DNA of 64,000 bases from the NCBI GenBank assembly GCA_002786355.1, contig PGCO01000006.1, positions 185,588 through 249,587 of the forward strand. The letters run 5' to 3'. Below the pieces are notes generated by a model. It did not search any database and was not told the DNA's origin. It saw nothing but the letters and a program-made list of their open reading frames with translations. The translations under genes were made by a program, and so were the position numbers. Shown here piece by piece: positions 1-9,160 of this stretch. Numbering within the stretch: the first letter of the stretch is position 1; each line of letters begins with the position of its first letter. The DNA is from Sediminibacterium sp. FEMGT703S. GTDB taxonomy: Bacteria; Bacteroidota; Bacteroidia; Chitinophagales; Chitinophagaceae.

Positions 1-11
1 GTATAATTATT

Positions 12-1790
12 ATGACCTTGAATCAAATAAAAAAAATATTAGGCTTAAAAAAAGCGGTCATTTCGCTGGAGAATAAAATCTTTAACCTAGTTTCTTTTCT
101 TGTATTTATTGCAATGATTATTAGCCTAGCTAGTAATATTATATTAGAAAGAAATTCGCTGTTATTAGGACTTATTCTTAGCCTTGCTATTATTTCCTTT
201 TATGTATTTTATATTTCTCGCTATAGAGAAAAATTTGTTCCGGTTGGCGCTATTTATGTTGTATTTAGTTTGTTTTTTTTTATTCCTGTTTGGTTTTCTA
301 ATGGAGGTATAGAGGGCACCACTAAAACTGCCTATATCATGAGTGTAGTTGCTGCCATGATGATTTTACCTAAAAGATTTCATTTACTTTTTATATCATT
401 TGCAATTGTACTAATCGTAGGTTTATATCTTTTAGAATTATCACATCCAGAATGGTTAACTCCTTATCCTAGCAAGGATATTATGAGAATTGATGTCTTA
501 ATCAGCACTACATTATACTTACTTATTATTGCCATTAGTGTTAGCTTATACAAGCGCACTTATGATATGGAGCGAGATAATCTGATCAAAAAATCAATTG
601 ACTTAGAGGAATCTAGGCAATACTTATCTGAAACAAAACAACAAGCAGAAGAAGCAACTAAAGCAAAATCTAGGTTTCTAGCCAATATGAGCCATGAAAT
701 AAGAACTCCTTTAAATGGTATCATTGGAACAATAGATTTATTACAACATACTACCTTAAATACCGAACAGGAAGAACTAATGCATTCACTAAGATCTAGT
801 AGCACTCATTTACTAGAAATTGTGAATGATGTACTAGATATTTCTAAAATCGAAGCAGATAAACTGGAGTTATTTGAGGGACCTTGTAATTTACAAAGCA
901 TTATTCAACAGGTAACCGCTATTAGCTCTCCTAGATTAATTGCACTCAAAAAGAATATAAAATTGAGTACAAAAATTCATTCGGGTGTTGAAAACGAAAT
1001 CATAGCGGATGAAAGTAGAATTAAACAAGTACTTATTAATCTATTAGGAAATGCTATTAAATTTACTGAAGCAGGTAGTATCAAATTAGAAGTAAGTGCC
1101 AACCTGATTGATGATTCTTTGCAAGAACTCAATTTTACTGTATCCGATACTGGTATGGGAATTAGTGAAGAAGACCTTCAAAACTTGTTTATTCCATTTA
1201 CACAAATTGATTCTTCAGCTACTCGTAAACACAGCGGTACTGGTTTAGGGTTATCCATCTGTAGAAAAATTATTGAAGAAATGGGTGGAAGAATTTGGGT
1301 AGATAGTAAGTTAGGAGAAGGCTCAAGTTTTAAATTTATTTTACCTGTCCAAGTTAACCTTGCAAGAAAAAATCAGCAACAAGTCAATCGTAATTCAGGA
1401 GATATTACTAGTAGCCCAGAAATTAAGCCCTTAAAAATTTTAGTAGCAGAAGACAATAATATGAATCAATTATTGGCTACCAAAATGTTTAAGAAAATCG
1501 GGTACATCATTGATATAGCTAACAATGGTAGAGAGGCCGTAGAAATGACCTTACAAAATAATTACGACTTAGTTTTCATGGATATCCATATGCCTGAAAT
1601 GGACGGGATTGAAGCAACAGACAAAATATTACATTCAGGAAGAAATAAAGTTCCTTTCATCATAGCAATGACAGCTAATGCAATTAAAGAGGCAGAAGCT
1701 GAGTACCTTGAACTTGGTATGAAAGACATTGTTACTAAACCATTCACCATTGAACAGCTTAGAAAGGTCTTGGAAAAATGGGCTATTTAA
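12..1790 (+). CDS. Membrane-anchored hybrid sensor histidine kinase with receiver domain
   Basis: This 592-residue protein probably senses a signal at the inner membrane and passes phosphate internally from kinase to receiver. About six hydrophobic segments fill residues 24-180, followed by a short coiled coil. A HisKA box, [15 protein letters not shown], places the phospho-histidine at His228. The HATPase has N, G1 (DTGMGIS) and G2 (GTGLGLS) boxes. A C-terminal receiver begins near residue 473 with acidic AEDNN, phospho-acceptor Asp524 (MDIHMPE) and Lys in TKPF. No DNA-binding output domain or Hpt is present, so a separate phosphotransfer partner is expected. The reading frame stays open to the window edge, so a slightly longer start cannot be excluded, but residue 1 gives a natural N-terminus. 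The next gene overlaps its 3' end. The ligand is unknown. Confidence 0.9.
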   Translation: MTLNQIKKILGLKKAVISLENKIFNLVSFLVFIAMIISLASNIILERNSLLLGLILSLAIISFYVFYISRYREKFVPVGAIYVVFSLFFFIPVWFSNGGIEGTTKTAYIMSVVAAMMILPKRFHLLFISFAIVLIVGLYLLELSHPEWLTPYPSKDIMRIDVLISTTLYLLIIAISVSLYKRTYDMERDNLIKKSIDLEESRQYLSETKQQAEEATKAKSRFLANMSHEIRTPLNGIIGTIDLLQHTTLNTEQEELMHSLRSSSTHLLEIVNDVLDISKIEADKLELFEGPCNLQSIIQQVTAISSPRLIALKKNIKLSTKIHSGVENEIIADESRIKQVLINLLGNAIKFTEAGSIKLEVSANLIDDSLQELNFTVSDTGMGISEEDLQNLFIPFTQIDSSATRKHSGTGLGLSICRKIIEEMGGRIWVDSKLGEGSSFKFILPVQVNLARKNQQQVNRNSGDITSSPEIKPLKILVAEDNNMNQLLATKMFKKIGYIIDIANNGREAVEMTLQNNYDLVFMDIHMPEMDGIEATDKILHSGRNKVPFIIAMTANAIKEAEAEYLELGMKDIVTKPFTIEQLRKVLEKWAI

Positions 1791-2145
1791 ACCTATTTTA
1801 TTCTGCCTATTTTTTATTACTAGTTTAATCTTATTCACTTTACCTGCAAATAAAGTGCCTAGTGTTTATTGGCTTGAAATACCCAATTTTGATAAAATCA
1901 TTCATGCGGGAATATTTGCCGCTTTATGTATTTCTGCCTACTTATGGTTAAGCCATTTTTATCCAAAGTCAGAAAAAAAAATTGCAATTATTATTGTTCT
2001 TGTAATGGCCGCATATGGAGTTGCAATAGAATTTATTCAAGTAACATTTATTGAGGGAAGATCATTCGAAGAATTAGACATAGCAGCTGATTTTACAGGC
2101 TGTATTATTTTCTTATTATGTAGACCTCTATTGAAGTTATTTTAA
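1729..2145 (+). CDS. VanZ-like family membrane protein
   Basis: This is a small four-helix membrane protein of 138 residues. It matches the VanZ-like family by its layout: a hydrophobic helix at about 20-40, the signature [13 protein letters not shown] in helix two, a third helix near 85-105, and the conserved acidic stretch [24 protein letters not shown] before the last helix. VanZ itself gives low-level teicoplanin resistance, but most family members, including the many Bacteroidota ones, have no established function. The ATG used overlaps the end of the upstream kinase by 62 bases. A TTG seven codons downstream would shorten the overlap, and no clear ribosome-binding site decides between them. 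It is likely cotranscribed with the kinase. Confidence 0.82.
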   Translation: MLLNHSPLNSLERSWKNGLFKPILFCLFFITSLILFTLPANKVPSVYWLEIPNFDKIIHAGIFAALCISAYLWLSHFYPKSEKKIAIIIVLVMAAYGVAIEFIQVTFIEGRSFEELDIAADFTGCIIFLLCRPLLKLF

Positions 2146-2176
2146 TTTAAAAGAGGGAGGGCTTTAAAAAAAGTCA

Positions 2177-2196
2177 GCCCCTGTAGAAACAGGGGC
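2177..2196. other. 8-bp GC-rich hairpin after VanZ-like gene
   Basis: Stem GCCCCTGT pairs perfectly with ACAGGGGC around an AGAA loop. An A-tract precedes it and no T-tract follows, so on the plus strand it is not a classical intrinsic terminator. Read on the minus strand it is followed by a run of seven Ts, but no minus-strand gene ends here. About 20 bases later a four-codon ORF (MRKI, stop) begins at 2218. It could be an RNA-processing or termination element for the VanZ transcript, or part of a leader for the radical SAM gene. Confidence 0.5.
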
Positions 2197-2413
2197 CTCA
2201 ACCAAAACTAACTGCTTATGAGAAAAATTTAAATCATTTCTTTCTTTTATTAATCCAAATCTCGTGCCAATCTTTTATTCTATCTGTTAATGATTCTCTA
2301 ATGATTCCTAACTATTATTTGATAACATTAAGTTACGGATGAACTTTGATAAATACAATTTTCTATAAGTTAATTTCTTTTAACATCTGTTTCATTACCC
2401 TATTTGAAATGAC

Positions 2414-2421
2414 TAATTTTG
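2414..2421 (+). promoter_or_regulatory. TAnnTTTG -7 promoter element, apparently leaderless
   Basis: TAATTTTG matches the Bacteroidota -7 consensus exactly and ends only four bases before the ATG at 2426. Transcription would therefore start at or next to the start codon. No good -33 TTG is obvious at the usual distance. Confidence 0.6.
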
Positions 2422-2425
2422 AACA

Positions 2426-3457
2426 ATGCCTTATTTCAATTTGAATGATAGCTTGAACTTATTATCAAAACTCACCATACGACGTTTTTGGAATGGAGTG
2501 AAAGTGTATGCGAGTTTTAGGCTCTCTAGATTAATTTCTAAACCTATACAATGGGGGATGCCTATATCAATCTCCTTTGAACCAACTACTTCCTGTAATC
2601 TGCGATGTCCGGAATGTCCAAGCGGTTTGAGGGAGTTTACTCGGCCTACTGGTATGCTTCAGAAAGATTTCTTTCAAGAAACAATTGATGATATAGCACC
2701 TGATCTACTTTATCTAATCTTTTATTTTCAAGGGGAGCCATATTTAAACCCCCAATTTTTAGATATGGTCAAATATGCGAATGAGAAGGGTATTTATACG
2801 GCAACTTCAACAAACGCCCATTATTTAACTGATGAAAAAGCAAAGAAAACTGTTGAAAGTGGATTGGATCGTTTGATTATTTCAATTGATGGAACTTCCC
2901 AAGAGGTTTACCAACAATACAGGGTTGGTGGGAAATTAGATAAGGTTTTAGAAGGTGCCAGAAATATTATTAAGTGGAAGAAGGAATTAAACAGCAAGAC
3001 CCCGTTTGTTTTTTTTCAATTTTTAGTGGTTAAGCCAAATGAACACCAAATTGCTGAAATAAAGGCATTAGGCAAAGAAATTGGTGTAGATCAGGTAAGA
3101 TTTAAAACGGCACAGGTATACAATTATGAGGAAGACCCTAATGGGTTGATTCCAGTAAATAACAAGTATAGTAGGTATAAAAAAGGAGCAGATGGCAGAA
3201 TGAAAGTCAAAAGTGGCTTAAAAAATTACTGTTGGAAGCTTTGGCACGCCAATGTGATTACCTGGGATGGATTGGTAGTTCCTTGCTGTTTTGATAAAGA
3301 TGCCATGCACCAATTAGGAAACCTAAAAAGACAAAGTTTTAGAGAAACCTGGAAAAATAGCAATTATCACCAATTTAGAACTGAGCTATTAAATAGTAGA
3401 AAAAATATAGATATCTGTTCAAATTGTAGTGAAGGACTTTCAGTTTGGGAGGATTAA
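2426..3457 (+). CDS. Radical SAM protein with SPASM-type C-terminus
   Basis: This is a 343-residue radical SAM enzyme. The CX3CX2C cluster-binding motif CNLRCPEC uses Cys57, Cys61 and Cys64. A TIM-barrel core follows, with a GEP motif (FQGEPYLNP) and the SISIDG-like strand IISIDGTSQEVY. The C-terminal third holds the SPASM-type cysteines Cys269, Cys287-Cys288, Cys331 and Cys334, which would bind one or two auxiliary [4Fe-4S] clusters. Family members modify peptides, proteins or carbohydrates with a 5'-deoxyadenosyl radical. No precursor peptide gene is visible beside it, so the substrate is unknown. It appears to have its own near-leaderless promoter. The MarR regulator follows after about 28 bases and may share the transcript. 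Confidence 0.9.
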   Translation: MPYFNLNDSLNLLSKLTIRRFWNGVKVYASFRLSRLISKPIQWGMPISISFEPTTSCNLRCPECPSGLREFTRPTGMLQKDFFQETIDDIAPDLLYLIFYFQGEPYLNPQFLDMVKYANEKGIYTATSTNAHYLTDEKAKKTVESGLDRLIISIDGTSQEVYQQYRVGGKLDKVLEGARNIIKWKKELNSKTPFVFFQFLVVKPNEHQIAEIKALGKEIGVDQVRFKTAQVYNYEEDPNGLIPVNNKYSRYKKGADGRMKVKSGLKNYCWKLWHANVITWDGLVVPCCFDKDAMHQLGNLKRQSFRETWKNSNYHQFRTELLNSRKNIDICSNCSEGLSVWED

Positions 3458-3485
3458 TAGGAATGTTTGTACATTCGTCTATACG

Positions 3486-3950
3486 ATGCATACTACTATG
3501 GGCATAGAAAAAGATATTCAGCAGGAAAACTTCAGAAGTATTTATCAGAAACTTTCCATCAATTTAATTTTTTCGAATAATTGGATTACAGAAAAAATAA
3601 AAGCTGTTTTGCATGAAGAAGATATTACGCATCAACAATACAATATTCTAAGAATTTTAAGAGGTAGCAAAAAACCTTTAAGTACACTGCAAATTAGGGC
3701 TCGAATGCTCGACAAAATGAGCGATACCAGTAGAATTGTAGAGAGGCTTGTAAAAAAAGAGCTCGTCGAAAAAAAAGTTTGTGATACAGATAAACGTTTG
3801 GTTGATGTGGTGATTTCGCCCAATGGTTTAGAGGTCTTAAAAAGATTAGATGAAAAAAATGAGGAATTGGATGCTATTCTTCAGAACCTCTCAGTCAAAG
3901 AAGCTGCGCAATTAAGTGATTTATTAGACAAAATGAGAGTGAGCATTTAA
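3486..3950 (+). CDS. MarR family transcriptional regulator
   Basis: This is a winged-helix regulator of about 154 residues from the chosen ATG. An N-terminal dimerisation helix (residues about 15-40) precedes the HTH core (THQQYNILRILRG, then LSTLQIRARM), a recognition helix with DTSRIVERLVKK, and the wing DTDKRLVDVVISPNG, which is typical of MarR. A GTG start at 3429 is possible, but it would overlap the radical SAM gene and add a non-conserved tail. ATG 3498 is a second alternative. MarR proteins are dimers that usually repress neighbouring genes and are released by small ligands or oxidation. The likely target here is its own unit or the downstream gene four bases away. The ligand is unknown. 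Confidence 0.87.
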   Translation: MHTTMGIEKDIQQENFRSIYQKLSINLIFSNNWITEKIKAVLHEEDITHQQYNILRILRGSKKPLSTLQIRARMLDKMSDTSRIVERLVKKELVEKKVCDTDKRLVDVVISPNGLEVLKRLDEKNEELDAILQNLSVKEAAQLSDLLDKMRVSI

Positions 3951-3954
3951 AGAG

Positions 3955-5451
3955 ATGACTTATCTTCAATTTATGAAAAACCAGGCGCACTTTATCCTTG
4001 CGATCATATGTATCCTTTTAGGAAATAATATAAATGGTCAAAATTCTCCCAATTACGAATTCAGAGGGGTTTGGATAGCAACAGTTGAAAATATTGATTG
4101 GCCAAGCAAAAAAAATCTTTCCGTAGCGGAACAAAAAGCAAGTTTTATTCGCTTACTAGACCTTCATCAGTCTAATGGGATGAATGCTATTGTAATGCAA
4201 ATCAGGCCTACAGGCGACGCTTTTTATCCTTCTCAATACGAGCCATGGAGTGAATATTTAAATGGCAAGCAGGGATTACCACCCAATCCTTATTATGATC
4301 CTTTAGAATTCATGATCCATGAAACCCATAAAAGAGGTATGGAATTTCATGCTTGGTTAAACCCCTATAGAGCTGTATTCAATGTATTTAAGTCATCAGT
4401 TGCTCCGTCTCATATTACTAAAATACACCCTGAATGGTTTGTCATTTATGGAGAGAAAAAGTATTTTAATCCTGGTTTACCAGAAGTAAGGAAACACACT
4501 GTTAGGGTTGTAAAAGATTTATTAAACAGATATGATATTGATGCCATTCATATGGACGACTATTTTTATCCATACCGTATTGCAGGAAAAGAATTCCCTG
4601 ATCAAAAAACATATGAAAAATTTGGTGCTGGGCTTTCAAAAGATAGTTGGAGAAGAAGTAATTGCGACTCAATTATTGTAGACATCAATACTGCAATAAA
4701 ACAAACCAATCCAAGGGTTAAATTTGGTATCAGTCCTTTTGGAGTTTGGAGAAATAAGAGCCAAGACCCGATGGGCAGTAATACGAAAGCGGGCCAAACC
4801 AACTATGATGACTTATATGCAGACATTTTACTTTGGTTGAGTAAGGGGTGGATTGATTATGTTACCCCTCAATTATATTGGGAAAGGGGCCATTCATTAG
4901 CGGATTATGATATTTTATTAAAATGGTGGAATGAAAATGGCTATGGTAAACATATCTATATAGGGCATGGAATTTATAGAGGTGGGAGCAATGATGCTTG
5001 GAAAAATAAAAATCAAATTCCAGAGCAAATTCAAGCATTAAGGAAATACCCAACAACACAGGGTAGTATCTACTTTAGCAGTAAAACGTTCGAAAAGAAC
5101 CCAAATGGTTGGAATGATAGCTTAAGGAATAATTATTATCGCCATCCTGCACTAGTACCACCTATGCCATGGATTAATAACGACGCACCTGACCAACCGA
5201 TTATTACACAGGAATTAAATACCGCAGAAATTAATTACAACGGTCATTTAAAGATCAGGGGGTTTGGTATTTTTAGTGTGCCCAATGGTAAAGAAGTTAA
5301 ATTCATTAATAGCCAGTTACTTCAAATTGTTGTAACTGATAAAAAAGCTACTATTGATTTAAATCAAATTCCAGACGTCAATGGGAACAAATTGTATATA
5401 GCTACAATTGATGTAAACAACAATGTAAGTGCATTGAAAGCGTTAAAATAA
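3955..5451 (+). CDS. GHL10/DUF187-type secreted glycoside hydrolase-like protein
   Basis: This 498-residue exported protein belongs to the glycosyl-hydrolase-like 10 family, a TIM barrel. A signal peptide (hydrophobic AHFILAIICILLG, ending near NGQ) is best formed if translation starts at the second Met (3973). The first ATG lies only four bases after the MarR stop. Characteristic family segments are FRGVWIATVENIDWPS, the Gln-Ile-Arg-Pro strand MQIRPTGDAFYPS, EFHAWLNPYRA, DAIHMDDYFYPYR, and ISPFGVW followed later by DYVTPQLYWERGH. The acidic pair in HMDDYFYP is a candidate active site. Related proteins act on peptidoglycan-type or other glycans in the periplasm or outside the cell, but the substrate here is unproven. 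A small beta-rich C-terminal domain (about 400-498) follows the barrel. Confidence 0.88.
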   Translation: MTYLQFMKNQAHFILAIICILLGNNINGQNSPNYEFRGVWIATVENIDWPSKKNLSVAEQKASFIRLLDLHQSNGMNAIVMQIRPTGDAFYPSQYEPWSEYLNGKQGLPPNPYYDPLEFMIHETHKRGMEFHAWLNPYRAVFNVFKSSVAPSHITKIHPEWFVIYGEKKYFNPGLPEVRKHTVRVVKDLLNRYDIDAIHMDDYFYPYRIAGKEFPDQKTYEKFGAGLSKDSWRRSNCDSIIVDINTAIKQTNPRVKFGISPFGVWRNKSQDPMGSNTKAGQTNYDDLYADILLWLSKGWIDYVTPQLYWERGHSLADYDILLKWWNENGYGKHIYIGHGIYRGGSNDAWKNKNQIPEQIQALRKYPTTQGSIYFSSKTFEKNPNGWNDSLRNNYYRHPALVPPMPWINNDAPDQPIITQELNTAEINYNGHLKIRGFGIFSVPNGKEVKFINSQLLQIVVTDKKATIDLNQIPDVNGNKLYIATIDVNNNVSALKALK

Positions 5452-5452
5452 A

Positions 5453-5950
5453 TTAGCCAAAAACTACTTTATTTTCTGCTCCTGGCCATTTGCCAAAACG
5501 CTCTTCTACTGCTATGTAACGATGACTAAAAATTCCATTCAACTGGCTTTTTACCATAATTACCTGCGCTATATCGCCTAATATCCAAAGTGGTAACTTG
5601 TAATGAACAATATCTGTCATTTCTACGCCACCTTCAATTTCTTTAAAATGGTGTTGATGGTGCCAAAGAGAATAAGGGCCAAATCGCTGTTCGTCAACAA
5701 AATATTGCTTATCAATTACATGCGTTATTTCGGTCATCCAATAAAGGGGTATCCCTAAAATTGGCTTAACAGTATACTCAATAATTTGGCCACTGTACAT
5801 GGCAGGTCCATGGTGTTTACTGATAATGTTAAATCCTAAATTTGAAGGGGTAATTTCTTTCAAATTATCGGGTTTACTAAAAAAATCCCAGGCCTGCTCT
5901 AGGCTAATGGGCATTTTCTGAACGGTTTTAATACTGTATACCTTCGACAT
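5453..5950 (-). CDS. SRPBCC (START-like) domain protein
   Basis: This 165-residue protein consists of one helix-grip SRPBCC domain. The start MPISLEQAWDFFSKPDNLKEITPSNLGF is the usual first strand and helix of cyclase/dehydrase-like members, and the C-terminal helix spans about 125-150. Such proteins bind hydrophobic ligands. The sequence fits the Bacteroidota group annotated as a cell-division-inhibitor-like or 'ligand-binding SRPBCC' protein. No catalytic motif is evident. Its stop lies one base from that of the convergent GHL10 gene, and its start faces the helicase gene divergently across about 50 bases. The function is not known. Confidence 0.75.
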   Translation of the reverse strand: MSKVYSIKTVQKMPISLEQAWDFFSKPDNLKEITPSNLGFNIISKHHGPAMYSGQIIEYTVKPILGIPLYWMTEITHVIDKQYFVDEQRFGPYSLWHHQHHFKEIEGGVEMTDIVHYKLPLWILGDIAQVIMVKSQLNGIFSHRYIAVEERFGKWPGAENKVVFG

Positions 5951-5989
5951 AATATCATAATAACAGCATTACAGTAATAAGGTTCATGG

Positions 5990-5997
5990 TATCTTTA
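5990..5997 (+). promoter_or_regulatory. Near-consensus -7 element before helicase gene
   Basis: TATCTTTA differs from TAnnTTTG only in the last base and lies four bases before the ATG at 6002. This spacing matches the other probable leaderless starts in the window. Confidence 0.4.
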
Positions 5998-6001
5998 TGC
6001 A

Positions 6002-9000
6002 ATGACAAATAAGGAAGAACAGTTTGCCTATTTTGAGGGAGTGTATGATTCTTTAAACCAAGCTCAAAGGGTTGCCGTAGATGCAATTGAAGGCCCTGTA
6101 ATGGTCATAGCTGGACCTGGTACTGGTAAAACACAAATTTTGAGTGCTAGAATTGGAAAGATTTTAATAGAGACCGACTCGAATCCTGAAAATATTTTAT
6201 GCCTTACCTATACAGACGCAGGTGCTGTTGCAATGCGAAAAAGGCTTTTACGATTTATTGGACCAGATGCATATAAAGTTAATATACATACATTTCACTC
6301 TTTTTGTAATGATGTAATCCAAGACAACCTTTCCCTATTTGAAAAAACAATATTAGAACCAGTTTCAGAATTAGAAAGTATAGAAATCTTTAAACAGCTT
6401 ATAGATGATTTTCCCAAAAACCATCCATTAAAAAAGTATAGAGGAGATGTTTATTTTGAAATTAACAACCTAAAGAACCTGTTCAGCAATATGAAAAAAG
6501 AGGGCTGGACGCCCGAATACATTAATAATGCAATAGACACTTACTTAAATGAGATTCCTACCAGAGACGAGTTCATTTATCAAAGAGCATATAAACAATT
6601 TAAAAAAGGAGATTTAAAGCAAACGCAAATTGATTTAGTTACAGAACGGATGGAAAAATTGAAAGCTGCCGTTAATGAATTCAATCGATTTAAAGAGTTG
6701 ATGAGAAAGCGAAATCGTTACGATTTTGACGATATGATTATTTGGGTATTAGATGCTTTTAAGGAAAATAATTTACTCCTTTCTAAATATCAAGAACAAT
6801 TTCAATACATTTTGGTGGATGAATACCAAGATACAAGTGGTACACAAAATCACTTAGTAGAACTTTTGATTAGCTATTGGAACCACCCTAATATTTTTGT
6901 GGTTGGCGATGATGATCAAAGTATCTATCGTTTTCAAGGGGCCAATATTGAGAACATGGAAAAATTTGCAGACGCATACAGCAAAGAAATACAGACCGTT
7001 GTTCTAACCCAAAACTATCGCTCAACACAACCTATTTTAGATGTTGCCAAAAGTTTAATTGATCGAAATAATGAGCGTTTAGTTAAAAAAATTCCAGGAT
7101 TAAGCAAAGAGTTAATTGCTTCAAATACTAAAATAAATAGTCTACATAATCCGCCAATTATTTCAGCATACGAATCTGAACAGCAAGAAATGATTGGAAT
7201 AACTCTGGCAATTGAAAAGCTTTTGAATGACGGAGTTGAAGCAGGTAGCATTGCAGTTATTTATAAAGAAAACAAATATGGCGAAACGCTTAGTAGCTAT
7301 TTCAAGCTTAAACAAATACCCGTTTATACCAAAAGAAATTTAAATATTCTAGACCTTCCATTTTCTAGGAAAATCATTCAAATACTAAGATATCTTGCCG
7401 CTGAATTAGAAACTCCTTTTAGTGGCGATGAAATGTTGTTTGAAATTTTACATTTTAATTGGTTTGGCATTCCTCCTATTGAGATTGCTAAACTTTCTGC
7501 AACAGTTGCAGATAAACGTTTTGGAAATGATAAGACCAACCTAAGAAAATATGCTTTAGAAATAGCGAATCAACCAATAAAAGATTTATTCAGCAAGCCT
7601 ATTCCTGGTCTTAAAAAAGCCATGAATAGTTTAGAGCAATTAATTAATGACGTTCCAAATATTACACTGATAAACCTTTTTGACAATATAATTCGCGAAA
7701 CGGGTATTGTAAATTTTATCATGCAACATCCAGAAAAACATTGGTTATTGCAAGAATTAACCGGTTTGTTTAATTATATAAAAGAGGAAAGCAATCGAAA
7801 TCCGTCACTTAACCTATCTAGATTAATTGTATTGATAGATTTAATGATCAAAGAAAATATCCGTTTACCGTTGGTGCAAGTAAGTGGCAGCGATAAAGGA
7901 GTTAACTTACTCACTACGCATGGTTCAAAGGGATTAGAATTTGAGTACGTATTCTTTGCAGGATGCAATGCTTCTTATTGGGAAAAGAAAAGAAAACCAG
8001 GTGGTGGTTATTCCATGCCAGACACGATGTTTGCTTCACAACCAGTGTTTAGTGATGAAGAAGAACTTAGAAGACTTTTTTATGTTGCTTTAACAAGAGC
8101 CGAAAAATATTTATACCTATCCTACAGTGATTTTAAAGTAGATGGAAAACCACTAGAACCTTCTATGTTTATTGCCGAAATTCAAGATGCTTACCAAATT
8201 AATACAAGCAGAGAAGTTTTGAGCAAAGAGAGTATTAGTGAATTTATATTACTTCAATATCAAGAAAGCATCACCCCTATAATTGAGAAAATTGAAGCTG
8301 AGTTTATAGAAAGGGTACTTGATAAATTTGTAATGAATGTTACTGCACTCAATAACTACCTCAAATGCCCTTTGCAATTTTATTTCAATAACTTAGTTCG
8401 TGTGCCATCTGGAAAATCTGAATCAACTGAGTTTGGGTCGGCTATACACTCAGCGCTTCAGCAGTTTTTTCAACAAATGCAGGATAGCAATCAGTTTCCT
8501 AGCAAGGAGAAGCTATTTGCTTTTTTTGAAGAATATATGCTAAAGAATAAAAAAAGCTTTACCAAAGAGCAATTCAAAAGAAGAATGGAATATGGAGGCG
8601 AAGTATTAAGTAATTATTATAATGCCTACATTAATGAATGGAATAAAGTTGTTGTAATAGAAAGAACCATTAAAAATGTAATAGTAAATGGAGTTCCTTT
8701 AAAAGGTAAACTTGATAAACTTGAATTTAATGGCAAACTAGTAAATGTTGTAGATTACAAAACTGGAGATGTAGAAAAGGCAAAAGATAAATTATTGGGT
8801 CCCAATGATAAGCAACCAGAGGGAGGAGATTATTGGAGACAAGCTGTTTTTTACAAAATTCTAGTAGACAACTATGATCAAAAATCATGGCAAGTAATTA
8901 GTAGTGAATTTGATTTTGTAGAACCAGACAAAAAGAAAAAATACAGAAAAGAAAAAATTGTCATTTCAGATGCTGATATTGATACTGTAAAAAATCAAAT

Positions 9001-9157
9001 CAGCACGGTTTGGCAAAAAATTCAAGACCACGATTTTTATACTGGATGTGGTAAAGAAGACTGCCATTGGTGCAAATTTGTAAAACATAATGAGCTAGAT
9101 ATTTCACTAGCAGATATTTTACCAGAGGATGAAGAGAATAATTTTGAAGTATTTTAA
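6002..9157 (+). CDS. UvrD/Rep-type helicase fused to PD-(D/E)XK Fe-S nuclease
   Basis: This 1051-residue protein joins a superfamily 1A helicase to a RecB-type nuclease. Walker A is GPGTGKT (residues 38-44). The Walker B box is VDEYQDT, and the motif III region is GDDDQSIYRFQGA. Motif V/VI segments include LTTHGSKGLEFEYVF and RRLFYVALTRAEKYLYL. The C-terminal nuclease shows FGSAIHSALQQF, then KGKLDKLEF and VVDYKTGDV with the catalytic Asp and Lys. An early cysteine (KCPLQFYF) plus CGKEDCHWC near the C-terminus make the four-cysteine iron-sulfur clasp known from AddB, AdnAB and Cas4-like nucleases. It probably processes DNA ends for recombinational repair. No AddB/RecC-like partner gene is adjacent. 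The start is set by the four-base spacing from a -7-like element. Confidence 0.9.
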   Translation: MTNKEEQFAYFEGVYDSLNQAQRVAVDAIEGPVMVIAGPGTGKTQILSARIGKILIETDSNPENILCLTYTDAGAVAMRKRLLRFIGPDAYKVNIHTFHSFCNDVIQDNLSLFEKTILEPVSELESIEIFKQLIDDFPKNHPLKKYRGDVYFEINNLKNLFSNMKKEGWTPEYINNAIDTYLNEIPTRDEFIYQRAYKQFKKGDLKQTQIDLVTERMEKLKAAVNEFNRFKELMRKRNRYDFDDMIIWVLDAFKENNLLLSKYQEQFQYILVDEYQDTSGTQNHLVELLISYWNHPNIFVVGDDDQSIYRFQGANIENMEKFADAYSKEIQTVVLTQNYRSTQPILDVAKSLIDRNNERLVKKIPGLSKELIASNTKINSLHNPPIISAYESEQQEMIGITLAIEKLLNDGVEAGSIAVIYKENKYGETLSSYFKLKQIPVYTKRNLNILDLPFSRKIIQILRYLAAELETPFSGDEMLFEILHFNWFGIPPIEIAKLSATVADKRFGNDKTNLRKYALEIANQPIKDLFSKPIPGLKKAMNSLEQLINDVPNITLINLFDNIIRETGIVNFIMQHPEKHWLLQELTGLFNYIKEESNRNPSLNLSRLIVLIDLMIKENIRLPLVQVSGSDKGVNLLTTHGSKGLEFEYVFFAGCNASYWEKKRKPGGGYSMPDTMFASQPVFSDEEELRRLFYVALTRAEKYLYLSYSDFKVDGKPLEPSMFIAEIQDAYQINTSREVLSKESISEFILLQYQESITPIIEKIEAEFIERVLDKFVMNVTALNNYLKCPLQFYFNNLVRVPSGKSESTEFGSAIHSALQQFFQQMQDSNQFPSKEKLFAFFEEYMLKNKKSFTKEQFKRRMEYGGEVLSNYYNAYINEWNKVVVIERTIKNVIVNGVPLKGKLDKLEFNGKLVNVVDYKTGDVEKAKDKLLGPNDKQPEGGDYWRQAVFYKILVDNYDQKSWQVISSEFDFVEPDKKKKYRKEKIVISDADIDTVKNQISTVWQKIQDHDFYTGCGKEDCHWCKFVKHNELDISLADILPEDEENNFEVF

Positions 9158-9160
9158 TTG

